From contig NZ_CP024955.1 of assembly GCF_002804065.1 (NCBI RefSeq), positions 1,860,001-1,924,000 of the forward strand: DNA of 64,000 nt, given 5' to 3'. The position numbers were made by a program, and so were the translations under genes. Below the pieces are notes generated by a model. The model ran no database searches. It had not been told where the DNA came from and saw nothing but the letters and a program-made list of their open reading frames with translations. Shown one piece after another: positions 1 through 8,285 of the stretch (position 1 is the stretch's first letter; every line of letters starts with the position of its first letter). This DNA is from Kyrpidia spormannii. Lineage in GTDB: Bacteria; Bacillota; Bacilli; Kyrpidiales; Kyrpidiaceae.

Positions 1-2
1 GA

Positions 3-128
3 ATCCCCCGCTCCCGGGTGGCGGTCTGCCCGAACGGCAGCCACATGTGCATGTGGGACGACAGCCAGGCGTATTTTGGCGCCTTGCTCGGCTTTATCCG
101 GAGTGTGGAGGCCGGGGCGGAGGTGTGA
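3..128 (+). CDS. C-terminal end of a proline iminopeptidase-like alpha/beta hydrolase (partial)
   Basis: An open frame enters from the left edge and ends at TGA 126-128, giving 41 residues. It contains CPNGSHMCMWDD followed by a hydrophobic helix AYFGALLGFI. This pattern resembles the C-terminal catalytic-histidine region of proline iminopeptidases (a PNGSH-hydrophobic-DD motif followed by the last helix), with the histidine of GSHM as the presumed triad base. The rest of the gene lies outside the window, so neither length nor start can be judged. Identification rests on this short motif alone. A related alpha/beta hydrolase of another specificity is the main alternative. Confidence 0.5.
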   Translation: MPRSRVAVCPNGSHMCMWDDSQAYFGALLGFIRSVEAGAEV

Positions 129-285
129 GGTGCGCCGGAGGGAGAGGCGGTACAGCTGCACCCTCGTGGCGGCCGCACCCCCACCCCGGGGCGGCCGCGC
201 GCTCACCCTGGGGACACGGTGGGAAAGGGAGTGTGCGGGGAAGGGGCGGGTGGCCTCTGGGCCGCCGGCCCCTAACCTGTATTCG
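129..285. other. GC-rich gap with two NotI-type palindromes; no gene seen
   Basis: This stretch separates the hydrolase tail from the convergent csx1 gene. It holds two GCGGCCGC palindromes at 169-176 and 191-198 that could pair with each other, and a GGGCC-GCC-GGCCC hairpin at 259-271 just past the csx1 stop. Neither is followed by a T-run, so a classical intrinsic terminator cannot be claimed, although the hairpins sit where two convergent transcription units must end. Confidence 0.3.
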
Positions 286-1560
286 TTAAGCCTGAACGGA
301 TGAGTGTTGCCAATAGTCACGAATCGCGTCGCAAACTTCCTCGTAATGATTGTCAAGAAAGTTCATGATTGTCTTCGCTTCCTTGGGGTCGGATCGCCAG
401 CCGGCGTGATTAAAATCATTGCGATAATTGGCAATGTCATGAAACCATTTGACCATCTCGGGATATTGCAACAATCGGTTGACCAGTTCCATATTATACG
501 ATTCAGAAGAAGAATCCACCGGTCGCTTATCTTTTAACTTTGAAGCATAGTGGAGGTGCCGGGCAACGTCCTCCCGATCATTTACCCGTTGCTTGTCATA
601 CCCTTCCCGCTCACATACTGCAGTGATGACCAATTCATTCAAAAGGGTAAAGGTCTGTTGGACGAGTCCATGGCGTTTGCACCAGTCAATCGCCGCAAAC
701 CCAGCCTGGATCACATCATCATCTTCCATCGGCTGTAACTCTCGATTCACTCGGTCCAACAGAATGTTAATCGGCTGAAAATCCGGCAGCGCCTCTGCTT
801 GATCCTTAAAATTTTCCAGAATTCTCCTGGCCAACACGGCCTTGTCGCGAACTAGGGGCCCGCGACAGGCCTGCAAGGCGGTCGTTAACTCTACCCAGCT
901 CCGGGCCATTTTTTGAATCGGTTCAATGGCCTGTCCCTGTCCTTTTGTTCGCGCCGCCATACTCTTTTTATTCCGTACCCACTCATTAAAGGGTTCGGCG
1001 CGGCCCATTTCGGTAAATGCATAGACGTTGATGATCCAATCCTGCAGATCGGCAAAAGACGTCAAGTCGACCACTTGCGCCGGGACTTCGTAGATGTTCC
1101 CGTAGTAAATCCCCCTGACCATGATATTTTTTGTAATGCGAGCGAAATGCAAGATCAACAGAGCCATCATGGGCTGATGGCGAAAGGAATGGGTGATATC
1201 GAAAATTACCTCGTCTTCAGGATGAAGCACATCAAACACGGTTTTAAAATCTTCCCAGATTTCCTTGGTTTTTGTAGCACCGAGGATAGGCACGGGGATC
1301 CAGGAAAAATACACTTTCTCCCGCAAGGTGATCAGTTGTTCCTTTAATTTTCCAGGTCCTAACCAACTCTGCCGTTCTGCTTCCGGAGTAAGAAAAACGT
1401 ACATCTCTTCCGGAGGGTGGGCGGTTTTGTGCAGCAACTCCATTAGAGCCCGCTGAATGTAGGGTGTCTCCTCCGACACGTCCTCGCCAAAATGATAACA
1501 ATAGGGATCATAATGGCCATTTTTCCCGACACCAAGGAACGTCAAAAGTTTGACAGTCAT
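286..1560 (-). CDS. csx1: Csx1/Csx2-family CARF-HEPN ribonuclease (type III CRISPR accessory)
   Basis: This is a 424-residue protein. Residues 121-130 read DITHSFRHQP, the DxTHG/S-type signature of CRISPR-associated CARF proteins of the Csx1/Csx2 group. Near the C-terminus RNDFNH (about 380-385) is the Rx4H catalytic motif of HEPN ribonucleases. In this family the CARF domain binds cyclic oligoadenylate made by Cas10 and switches on non-specific RNA cleavage by the HEPN dimer. The start ATG 1558-1560 overlaps the cmr6 stop as ATGA, so it is translationally coupled as the last gene of the cmr operon. Base composition is visibly more AT-rich than the housekeeping genes of the window. The family call is firm; the preferred ring size (cA4 or cA6) cannot be read from the sequence. 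Confidence 0.88.
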   Translation of the reverse strand: MTVKLLTFLGVGKNGHYDPYCYHFGEDVSEETPYIQRALMELLHKTAHPPEEMYVFLTPEAERQSWLGPGKLKEQLITLREKVYFSWIPVPILGATKTKEIWEDFKTVFDVLHPEDEVIFDITHSFRHQPMMALLILHFARITKNIMVRGIYYGNIYEVPAQVVDLTSFADLQDWIINVYAFTEMGRAEPFNEWVRNKKSMAARTKGQGQAIEPIQKMARSWVELTTALQACRGPLVRDKAVLARRILENFKDQAEALPDFQPINILLDRVNRELQPMEDDDVIQAGFAAIDWCKRHGLVQQTFTLLNELVITAVCEREGYDKQRVNDREDVARHLHYASKLKDKRPVDSSSESYNMELVNRLLQYPEMVKWFHDIANYRNDFNHAGWRSDPKEAKTIMNFLDNHYEEVCDAIRDYWQHSSVQA

Positions 1561-2390
1561 CGTTTCTCCCCCCGTTCGCGTTTTTCTACGACAGCCTTCA
1601 TTCTCCCGTAACCGGCGTTGGTCTTGCCGCCAACGCCCCATTGCTGCAAGGCCCGGTTCAATAGTTCCATCGTCAGCGAGGTCCATTTGTCGCTATAAGA
1701 GGTCCGCTCCGAAGACAACGCGAGCAAAAAATGCCCCTTGCAACTGAGAAAAGGGATGGGGTTAGGATCGTCAAAATCCGTTGGTGGCCGGTCCCCCTGG
1801 TAATAATCCGGATGATGCACCGTCATGACATCCCGCACGAGGGACCCTCTGAGGGTCTCGGGCGTGATCCACGCGTCAAAAAAACGGATATGACCGGATT
1901 CTTCGAGAGTACCGAAAAGAAACCGGTGATATTCGCCGCCCCTGCGATACCTCTCGTCCTCTTGACCCCAAACCTCACCGCAATAATGGGAGGCCAACCC
2001 TTTTAAGGCCGTGGCGGGAACGTAGGGGATGCCGTAGGTATGGTGTAAAGTCAATCCCGTCTCCAGAGGCGAAGCAGAACCAAGACCCACCACCAAACGT
2101 CCTTCTACCTCCATCTCCCGGGTCACACAGGACTGTAGCTGAGACACGTAGCGCTGATACACTTGTTCATACCAAGGAAGGATTCCGCCCACCGATTGTT
2201 CAGCTATATCTAAAATCTTTTCCTTTCCATGCAGACCGACAGGCGTATTCCCTTTGCGGTGGTCTGGCTCATCCGCCTTCTCCGCCTGGCTTTCCAGGAA
2301 ACGTTGGAGAATCAGACCCGAGTGGGTGGAAACCTGCGGGGAAAGGCGATTCAATGCAGACTTCTGCACATTTCGACAAGCTTGTTTCAC
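1557..2390 (-). CDS. cmr6: Type III-B CRISPR RAMP protein Cmr6
   Basis: A 277-residue RAMP (RRM-fold) protein. The C-terminal glycine-rich segment GVGGKTNAGYGRM is the RAMP G-loop typical of Cmr6, and the middle part YGIPYVPATALKGLASHYCG resembles the conserved Cmr4/Cmr6 core. In the Cmr complex Cmr6 sits at the head end of the crRNA-bound filament next to Cmr1. It starts with GTG 2388-2390, five bases past the cmr5 stop, behind a GAGG-containing purine stretch, and ends in an ATGA overlap with csx1. Length is within the family range. Confidence 0.9.
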   Translation of the reverse strand: MKQACRNVQKSALNRLSPQVSTHSGLILQRFLESQAEKADEPDHRKGNTPVGLHGKEKILDIAEQSVGGILPWYEQVYQRYVSQLQSCVTREMEVEGRLVVGLGSASPLETGLTLHHTYGIPYVPATALKGLASHYCGEVWGQEDERYRRGGEYHRFLFGTLEESGHIRFFDAWITPETLRGSLVRDVMTVHHPDYYQGDRPPTDFDDPNPIPFLSCKGHFLLALSSERTSYSDKWTSLTMELLNRALQQWGVGGKTNAGYGRMKAVVEKRERGEKR

Positions 2391-2395
2391 GACCC

Positions 2396-2770
2396 TCAGT
2401 CCTCTCCCGGTTGAACCTTTAGAATCGCTTCCGCGTATCGTTTATACCAAGTGGCTGCCTGCATGACCCGTTGGGTCAACCGTATATATTGCACCAAATC
2501 GGCTTCGCGAGCCACGGTCCATGAGTGGTCAACCCCCACGGTATCGGCTAAATCATTGAGGAACTGTATAAAATGTTCCCTTCCCGGCGCCGACCCCTTG
2601 GCCTGACAAAAAGCAACCGCTTGACACAACCCGGACGCATGCAACAACGCCGGGAAATTTACGCAAATGCGGCCGTAATCTTTTTGCTCCTCCCGACTTC
2701 GCTTTTCGACACGGTCGATCTTTTCGTACACATCCCGCGCCCACTGCTGCTGTCTCGTTTGCATGGCCAT
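2396..2770 (-). CDS. cmr5: Type III-B CRISPR small subunit Cmr5
   Basis: A 124-residue, almost entirely helical protein that begins MAMQTRQQQWARDVYEKI and continues with long charged helices, as expected for Cmr5, the small subunit lining the target-RNA groove beside the Cmr4 backbone. ATG 2768-2770 shares one base with the cmr4 stop (TGATG), and the purine run GAAGAAGGGG precedes it. ATG 2764 is a possible alternative two codons in. A longer upstream open frame exists inside cmr4 but has no family similarity and was not used. Confidence 0.87.
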   Translation of the reverse strand: MAMQTRQQQWARDVYEKIDRVEKRSREEQKDYGRICVNFPALLHASGLCQAVAFCQAKGSAPGREHFIQFLNDLADTVGVDHSWTVAREADLVQYIRLTQRVMQAATWYKRYAEAILKVQPGED

Positions 2771-3660
2771 CACCCCTTCTTCTCCCCGGGTGTGAACAGG
2801 CAGCGGATCTGCCCTTTGCCGACGCTGGCATGACCGCCGATCTGTAAATTCACTTTTGACGGACAAAAATTTGTGATCAACTCTTGCGGCGTGACGTCCT
2901 TTCCGTACACCTGATCGCACCACACCACACCGGCCAGTACCGCTTCGGCCGGGAGATTTTCCTCGTACCAGAGGGCTCCCTTCTCCACGATTTTCGTATC
3001 GTCATTGATCCTGATCCTAGCCTGTACTTCGGTGGCCGTTTCACAGAGATAATTGAAGACATTGTCTGAAACCATGGCAAACCGTTCGAGAAAAAAGGGC
3101 CGCCAGGGGTCATTTTCAGGGAAAAGAGCCTCCGCGAAAAAGTCAGCCCACTGTTTAACCGTCGGGTCCGTCTTGGCAGTGAAATCGAGATCTTCCAGGA
3201 ATACGCTCTGGTCCATAGCTAAGCTGCTGAGCTCTGAAAGATAAATCTCACCCTCGGCTATAGTAGCCCCTACGCTTCCCATGTCCGCGGGCATTCCTGA
3301 GCCGTACACCATCTCCAAGTCCCGCCGCAGGCGCATCAAGACAAAAGGAGAGGTAACATAGGCGAAGGTCCCGTACAAGCTGCGTACGGGCAGCATCACC
3401 AGATGGGCATCGGTGAACACGAGTGACCCCGCCTGCTCATCCCCCACTCCTCCCTGTCCAAAGGCCAGTGTAAACCCTTTCAAATCTGTTCCTTGAAAAT
3501 AGTCCCGCAAGACCCCCTTCACGGCGCTTCCCGGAACGACCGGCCAATGGGTGACCTTTTCCCGCATAATCGGCAGATCAATAAACCCCACGCCCTGTCC
3601 CGCCCCGACATGGAGGGGAGTGACGGCGTGCAACCAAAACATCCGGTTATGGCCCCGCAT
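2770..3660 (-). CDS. cmr4: Type III-B CRISPR backbone RAMP protein Cmr4
   Basis: A 296-residue RAMP protein, the repeated backbone subunit of the Cmr filament that in characterised systems cuts target RNA every 6 nt. The N-terminus MFWLHAVTPLHVGAGQG and the segment WPVVPGSAVKGVLRDYF are characteristic, and the C-terminal GGHASVGKGQIRC is the glycine-rich loop. The start was set at ATG 3660 because AAAGGAG lies about nine bases upstream; an ATG at 3687 overlapping the cmr3 stop is in frame but lacks such a site. By family knowledge an aspartate in the N-terminal third is catalytic; I did not assign it. Confidence 0.9.
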   Translation of the reverse strand: MRGHNRMFWLHAVTPLHVGAGQGVGFIDLPIMREKVTHWPVVPGSAVKGVLRDYFQGTDLKGFTLAFGQGGVGDEQAGSLVFTDAHLVMLPVRSLYGTFAYVTSPFVLMRLRRDLEMVYGSGMPADMGSVGATIAEGEIYLSELSSLAMDQSVFLEDLDFTAKTDPTVKQWADFFAEALFPENDPWRPFFLERFAMVSDNVFNYLCETATEVQARIRINDDTKIVEKGALWYEENLPAEAVLAGVVWCDQVYGKDVTPQELITNFCPSKVNLQIGGHASVGKGQIRCLFTPGEKKG

Positions 3661-3683
3661 GTTGACGTATCTCCTTTCTTCGC

Positions 3684-4865
3684 TCATCGCTGCCAACGGC
3701 CCCAAAGAGCGTTTGCAAAACCGTCTCGCCGATCTTGTTCCTCGTCCGCCACCGATCGAAGCCACGCATCCTTTATGTAAGCACCGGGGTTTCCCGCCAA
3801 CACTTCGAAAAAGTAGACGCTCCCGGCCGGGACGATCCGGCGAATCGGTTTCGGGCCATAGTGGCCCTTCTCTATGCTCCAGCCGGAGAGCGGCTTCCAC
3901 CGGCCTACACAGGCACTCCGCAATTGCAGCCGCAACCCGTTCATGCCGGGCGGCGTGCCTTGTAACGTGTCCGGGTCAATCCAGCCCGGCAACCAACCGT
4001 ACCGAAACAGACCCGGAGTGGCCAAAACCATTCGCACCCCATCGGCACCGTCCAGGGCGATCGACAATTCATCATCGGGAAACCACGGAAGGGGGGACGT
4101 TGTCTGTAAAAAGGAAAGCCGCCTCTCCCCGCCCAGGGGCGCCAACACGGCCCCCTCACTGGGCCACGAGGACTCCTCCAGCCCCTCCACCCACGTGACG
4201 ATCCCCACGCCGTGGGGGAACGCCAGTCCCGATGTGGAAAACAGTTGTTCATCCCCGGCACGTCCAGTCAACGGGTCGATGTGAACGTGCACGCGCACAT
4301 CTCGCTTTAACGGATAAAGGTACTCGGGCGGTGATAGCTGGAAATCGGTGATGTTGCTTGTACCCTCCTCAGCCGGTATGGCTAAATTGCTGCGGTGATC
4401 GTCCATCAACCACGCCATCATGCGCTCTCGGGACCAAAAGGCCGGACCTTTGGCCGGTTTGAGGTCTTCCGTAACGACAACAGGAAGTAGAGCGGGATGG
4501 GGCAGGTCACACCCCTCCCCTTCTCCCATTTCGTGGGGGCGAAGGGCGATTCCTCGCAAAGAATGCGAATCATCGTCCCGAAAAAGAACGACATCGAGCG
4601 GCGCAGGAAAATAGAGTTTCTCGCCGACACATGGATAAGGGCCGCCGATGGTCAAACTCTTCAGCCACTGAACTCGCGTTGGTGTAAAGGGTTCTATCCC
4701 TGGGCTGTCCACTACATGTTTCCCCACCCAGGTTCGCAGAAAGCCGGCGAGGACAGAAGGGTATGGCCAGTCTAAACAGACCATTCTGTTGCCGCCTTCC
4801 GGACCAAAAGGGCGAGCATCCCTCACCACGAGCGGATCCCGGGGCCAGATCTGCACATGAATCAT
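3684..4865 (-). CDS. cmr3: Type III-B CRISPR protein Cmr3
   Basis: A 393-residue protein beginning MIHVQIWPRDPLVVRDARPFG, a close fit to the Cmr3 opening (x-DPLxxRDxRPF). In Cmr complexes Cmr3 partners Cas10/Cmr2 at the foot and helps hold the crRNA 5' tag. ATG 4863-4865 overlaps the cas10 stop as ATGA; the longer frame upstream was discarded because the conserved N-terminus starts at this codon. The following cmr4 lies 23 bases downstream with its own strong ribosome site. Confidence 0.9.
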   Translation of the reverse strand: MIHVQIWPRDPLVVRDARPFGPEGGNRMVCLDWPYPSVLAGFLRTWVGKHVVDSPGIEPFTPTRVQWLKSLTIGGPYPCVGEKLYFPAPLDVVLFRDDDSHSLRGIALRPHEMGEGEGCDLPHPALLPVVVTEDLKPAKGPAFWSRERMMAWLMDDHRSNLAIPAEEGTSNITDFQLSPPEYLYPLKRDVRVHVHIDPLTGRAGDEQLFSTSGLAFPHGVGIVTWVEGLEESSWPSEGAVLAPLGGERRLSFLQTTSPLPWFPDDELSIALDGADGVRMVLATPGLFRYGWLPGWIDPDTLQGTPPGMNGLRLQLRSACVGRWKPLSGWSIEKGHYGPKPIRRIVPAGSVYFFEVLAGNPGAYIKDAWLRSVADEEQDRRDGFANALWGRWQR

Positions 4866-6685
4866 GTTGACAACGTCTCCTTTCCCGTTCGTCCCGACTG
4901 GCGCCAACTCCGGGCCACGTGGTAGGCCAGCAGTAACGACGTGGACAAACGGTACACGTCCCCCAAGGTCTGCACCTCCGTAGACAACTGGTCTATCAGG
5001 GGTCCTTCCAACACTTTACCGGATCGCGTTCTTTTTCTTTCAAATAAGCGCCGGATATCCGCCTGGAGCAGCTTCCCAGGCGGCCAGGAACTCTCCTCCT
5101 GACCGGGATCATTGACCCCCTTTCCGCCATAAGCGATCGCCAATTGAAGAAGATCATAGGGCACCTTGTGCGGGATTTTTCCAGAGAGAAACCCTTTCAC
5201 CTTTTCTTCGATCTTTTTATCGGGATTTTGATCCCACCTCTCGCGAAAGCCCAGAGTTTCTCTACCACTTCGCATTTGCAGGAATACGGCGAGACCGTTG
5301 CGGTCATCCCCTTTCGCGCACCTCTCTGCCTCCCGGGCCAAATTCAATAAATCCTCCATGGGCTCCAAGCAATGGCCAATTCCAATCCCCACCGAGAGGG
5401 TGGGAACTGCCCGCAAAGCGGAAGAATCCGCGTGAATGGCCTCCAGGACCGGCTCGAGGATGGCTTGAAACCGATCATGTAACAGCCGCGCAACATCCAG
5501 CACCCAATCCACAGGCAACAGGGCCAATACATCGTCTCCGCCGCTGTAGATCAGGATCCCGGTGAAAGCCGCTGCGGGCGAGGATTGCCTTACCCCTTTG
5601 TTTTCCACGATATCCCGAACCTCCCGGGCAAACCGCGAGAGGGCCTGAGAAAACAGCTGATGTCCTCGCGCGTCCCGGATCTCCGACATGGTCTGCCCCA
5701 TGCGGTCACCATCGGCGGAGAGGACCGCGACGTAGGGGATGGGGGGCTGAAAGGCCTTATATAAATCGTTGAGCGCGTCTCGCAACGACTGGATGTCCGG
5801 ACCGATGATCCCCTTCTCCCCGGCCAAAAGATCCAAGCGGGACGGCAGCAGTACGCTCCCATCGTAAGGAAAATAGCGATAGTTCTTCTTCGGGTCCGCA
5901 ATTCCCGTCGTTTCGACGAGCTGTTTCACTTCTTTCCACTTTCCCTGAATTTGCGGATCCGTGTTGCCCTCTATACCCCGCACCCAGGGATCGACAGCCA
6001 GTTGCACCACCGACACATAAGACTCAGCTTTTCCTCCGAATCGTTTCACCACTCCGATCGCATCGAGATGCTCCCGCTCCTTGACGGCCCTTGCTGAAAC
6101 TGTGGAAGTTCCAGGCTGCTCGTCGAGAAAAACCGACTCCCTCGCCCCGTCCAGGGACGATTTCGCCACTCCAAACCGCCCCTGAACCGGTTGAAAATCC
6201 CGCAAATTTTTCCGTCCAGCCAGAAGGCGGTCGACCCTGACTCGAGCTTCTTGATAGGTTGAGACCACCGGTACCCAAGCGGCATAAAACTCGATGACAT
6301 CGTCCCCCCGCACCTGCTCGGCCCAGAGCTCTTCGTCAATACGGCGCCCTGACTCTCGCTTCGCCTTCTCTAAAGCTTCTTTCGCAAATTCTTCCCACCG
6401 CCGGATTGCCGCCTCTTTGGCTCTGGCGGCCACAAGACGGGCGTCGACCCCTGCATCTATTTCCAGTAGAATTTTGTTCGCGGTATTCTGCCGATCGTCA
6501 TCCCAGTCCTCTTCCCGGGCAAAACTGGGATAGATCAGTTCGCCTTGTTCTCTCAGAACCTCTGCGGCCGCCTTGCTGATCTCGGACAGGACGTACGAGC
6601 CGAACCAGAGATCCCGGGTTTTTCGGGCAGAGGCGATAAAATCCTGCACCGGACCGATGGAAATCCCGAGAAGTTGCTTGCTCAT
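4862..6685 (-). CDS. cas10: Cas10/Cmr2, HD-less cyclic oligoadenylate synthase subunit
   Basis: A 607-residue large subunit of the type III-B complex. It opens directly with ISIGPVQDFIASARKTRDLW, the first ferredoxin-like domain of Cmr2, so the N-terminal HD nuclease domain of many Cas10 proteins is missing. SADGDRMG (about 323-330) and SGGDD (about 381-385) are the two palm motifs; GGDD is the nucleotide-cyclase site making cyclic oligoadenylate from ATP. Only two cysteines are visible, both after the GGDD motif, so the usual zinc ribbon also appears absent. The protein overlaps cmr1 (ATGA) and cmr3 (ATGA). Without HD, ssDNA cleavage is not expected and defence would run through Cmr4 and Csx1. 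Confidence 0.92.
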   Translation of the reverse strand: MSKQLLGISIGPVQDFIASARKTRDLWFGSYVLSEISKAAAEVLREQGELIYPSFAREEDWDDDRQNTANKILLEIDAGVDARLVAARAKEAAIRRWEEFAKEALEKAKRESGRRIDEELWAEQVRGDDVIEFYAAWVPVVSTYQEARVRVDRLLAGRKNLRDFQPVQGRFGVAKSSLDGARESVFLDEQPGTSTVSARAVKEREHLDAIGVVKRFGGKAESYVSVVQLAVDPWVRGIEGNTDPQIQGKWKEVKQLVETTGIADPKKNYRYFPYDGSVLLPSRLDLLAGEKGIIGPDIQSLRDALNDLYKAFQPPIPYVAVLSADGDRMGQTMSEIRDARGHQLFSQALSRFAREVRDIVENKGVRQSSPAAAFTGILIYSGGDDVLALLPVDWVLDVARLLHDRFQAILEPVLEAIHADSSALRAVPTLSVGIGIGHCLEPMEDLLNLAREAERCAKGDDRNGLAVFLQMRSGRETLGFRERWDQNPDKKIEEKVKGFLSGKIPHKVPYDLLQLAIAYGGKGVNDPGQEESSWPPGKLLQADIRRLFERKRTRSGKVLEGPLIDQLSTEVQTLGDVYRLSTSLLLAYHVARSWRQSGRTGKETLST

Positions 6686-7950
6686 CGGTATCCCCTCTTC
6701 TTTGTCGCAAAGTTCAAGAAGGCTTCAATCGCCGATCCCGTTGTACCGTAGTGCAGGGGAGATTTCGGAACGCGCACCAAATTGGGATCGCGGATCTCGT
6801 CTGCGCGTACAAGAGTGTGACTTTTACCAGATCGTAACTCTGCCCCGCAGAGCGGAGGGGATTGTAGATGCAGAATGATCGAAACGGCCGTGTGCTCGGA
6901 AAGGGCGAGCGGCTTGACGATCAAGGGGCTCGCCATGCGGCTGTGGTCGACCGGCCGCAGTGTGTAGTCCGGCGGGTCACCTTTCTTCTTGTCCTTAAAA
7001 TGAAAGATGATCGGCAGACCGAGCTCCGCCCGGGGAAAGCGATTCTCACGACCGGTAATCGGTTGCCGGTGACGCGGGCACGCTTTCCCGGAGATGCGGC
7101 GAATGCTGTCCGCTTCCGGCCAGCGGGAACGACCGGGACGGTTGCCTTGCCCAGGATTGCGGCCAATATCCGCGCCCTGTCGAAACGCCTGCAGCACGTC
7201 GATCCCTCGATTCCAGGCCTTCATGGGCGCAATCGGCTCTTCTTTAACAATGATTTGCGGAGGCAAAGTCGGCCAGGGTTTCGGCTCCTCGGGTAACCGA
7301 ATGTCATAGGCGTTCAGTGCCGATTGGTACCAGTGGTGAATATCAGCGTTTCTGTTAGGTGAAAATTTCTGACAATATAGTGCCCCGCAACCTCTTCGTG
7401 TTCGGGCACCTATCCCTCCAAAATTGCTCCACGCCCACAGGGCGGCATAAAGATCGTCCTCATATTCGATCGGATATTGCAGGGTCAGGGTGAAGCAAGC
7501 TCTCATGAGCCCACTTTCAGGGGGCACCTTTCCTTCTTTGTCGGAGTTCTTGCCTTGAAACGGAAATAAGGCATAACCGGGAAAGTCGGCCGTAAAGGTT
7601 GGATACGTCTTCCCCGGCGGATATGTAGCACAAACTTTTTTGATACCCGGATGGTCGCGGTCCATGTCCACCCGTAGTGATATCGGGCTCTTGTGGGTGG
7701 TGGATCCCCATATCTGTTCTTCTTTCTTTCGCAATTCTTTCTCGTTCGCACACGAAGCCCCCCGAGTGGCCCGCCACCAGAAGCGCAGCTGCCCACGCAC
7801 CGCGGGCCCGCGAACCGGGGTGAGCGGATCGTTTTGGCGTGACACCACGCCCCCGCCGAAAATCGGTGTAACGGTCTTGAAAAAGATTGTTTCTTCCCGA
7901 ACGCCGCTTTGGAGTAACGCCTTGGGAATAGTTTCCGGAAAAACGTCCAT
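6682..7950 (-). CDS. cmr1: Type III-B CRISPR RAMP protein Cmr1
   Basis: A 422-residue RAMP protein and first gene of the cmr operon. The N-terminal part TVTPIFGGGV, followed by PVRGPAVRGQLRFWWRATRG, is the hallmark of Cmr1, the head subunit that helps engage the 3' end of target RNA. A second RAMP-like half occupies the C-terminal region. ATG 7948-7950 is preceded by GGAGGGAGG at good spacing. A TATAAT element lies about 120 bases upstream. Confidence 0.9.
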   Translation of the reverse strand: MDVFPETIPKALLQSGVREETIFFKTVTPIFGGGVVSRQNDPLTPVRGPAVRGQLRFWWRATRGASCANEKELRKKEEQIWGSTTHKSPISLRVDMDRDHPGIKKVCATYPPGKTYPTFTADFPGYALFPFQGKNSDKEGKVPPESGLMRACFTLTLQYPIEYEDDLYAALWAWSNFGGIGARTRRGCGALYCQKFSPNRNADIHHWYQSALNAYDIRLPEEPKPWPTLPPQIIVKEEPIAPMKAWNRGIDVLQAFRQGADIGRNPGQGNRPGRSRWPEADSIRRISGKACPRHRQPITGRENRFPRAELGLPIIFHFKDKKKGDPPDYTLRPVDHSRMASPLIVKPLALSEHTAVSIILHLQSPPLCGAELRSGKSHTLVRADEIRDPNLVRVPKSPLHYGTTGSAIEAFLNFATKKRGYR

Positions 7951-8071
7951 TGGTTTCCTCCCTCCAGTTTACGAGTTACGGAGGTGCTCTTTGGGACGCG
8001 CCTCCCTGCAACAGAGCCTCACAATCTGTTTGCCAAGTTTTGGTCGAAGCACCGCGATAGCTCGCGAAATG

Positions 8072-8100
8072 ATTATATCAAAATTTGAGGATGATTCCAT
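8072..8100 (-). promoter_or_regulatory. Candidate sigma-A promoter of the cmr operon
   Basis: On the minus strand a perfect TATAAT (8072-8077) is preceded, 17 bases upstream, by a poor -35 match ATGGAA (8095-8100). Just downstream is a CGCGA-TAGC-TCGCG inverted repeat (8053-8066) that could be an operator or the base of a leader hairpin. The leader to cmr1 would be about 115 nt. The weak -35 makes this moderate. Confidence 0.45.
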
Positions 8101-8211
8101 CTCATCCTTCCCATTTTCATAAGGATCACGACGGCTCAATCATCATTCGTCTACAAAGACCGCCATCCTGCCGCACGCACACGCTCCCGCGGACCATTTT
8201 CATTTTTCACA

Positions 8212-8240
8212 TTGCAAATTCCTGACGACAACGCTACAAT
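8212..8240 (+). promoter_or_regulatory. Sigma-A promoter of the tetR operon
   Basis: TTGCAA (8212-8217) and TACAAT (8235-8240) are separated by exactly 17 bases. The predicted transcription start falls about 8247, inside the palindrome described next, which is the arrangement of an autoregulated repressor promoter. Confidence 0.7.
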
Positions 8241-8246
8241 GGAGGC

Positions 8247-8267
8247 TAACTAATGTTAATTAGGTTA
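8247..8267 (+). promoter_or_regulatory. Palindromic operator, probably for the adjacent TetR regulator
   Basis: TAACTAAT (8247-8254) and ATTAGGTTA (8259-8267) form an inverted repeat with the inner arms CTAAT/ATTAG perfect around GTTA. It lies between the -10 box and the AGGAGG ribosome site (8271-8276) of the TetR gene, where bound repressor would block transcription. It is AT-rich in a GC-rich neighbourhood. Confidence 0.6.
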
Positions 8268-8285
8268 TATAGGAGGAGTGTCGGA

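Noticed and set aside
1-8285. Search for a CRISPR array, cas6, cas1 or cas2 near the cmr operon
   Set aside because: No regularly spaced repeat of 25-40 bases was seen on either side, and every cas-like gene is accounted for.
8253-8285. ATG 8253 as start of the TetR gene
   Set aside because: It lies inside the operator and upstream of AGGAGG; TTG 8286 has correct spacing to that ribosome site.
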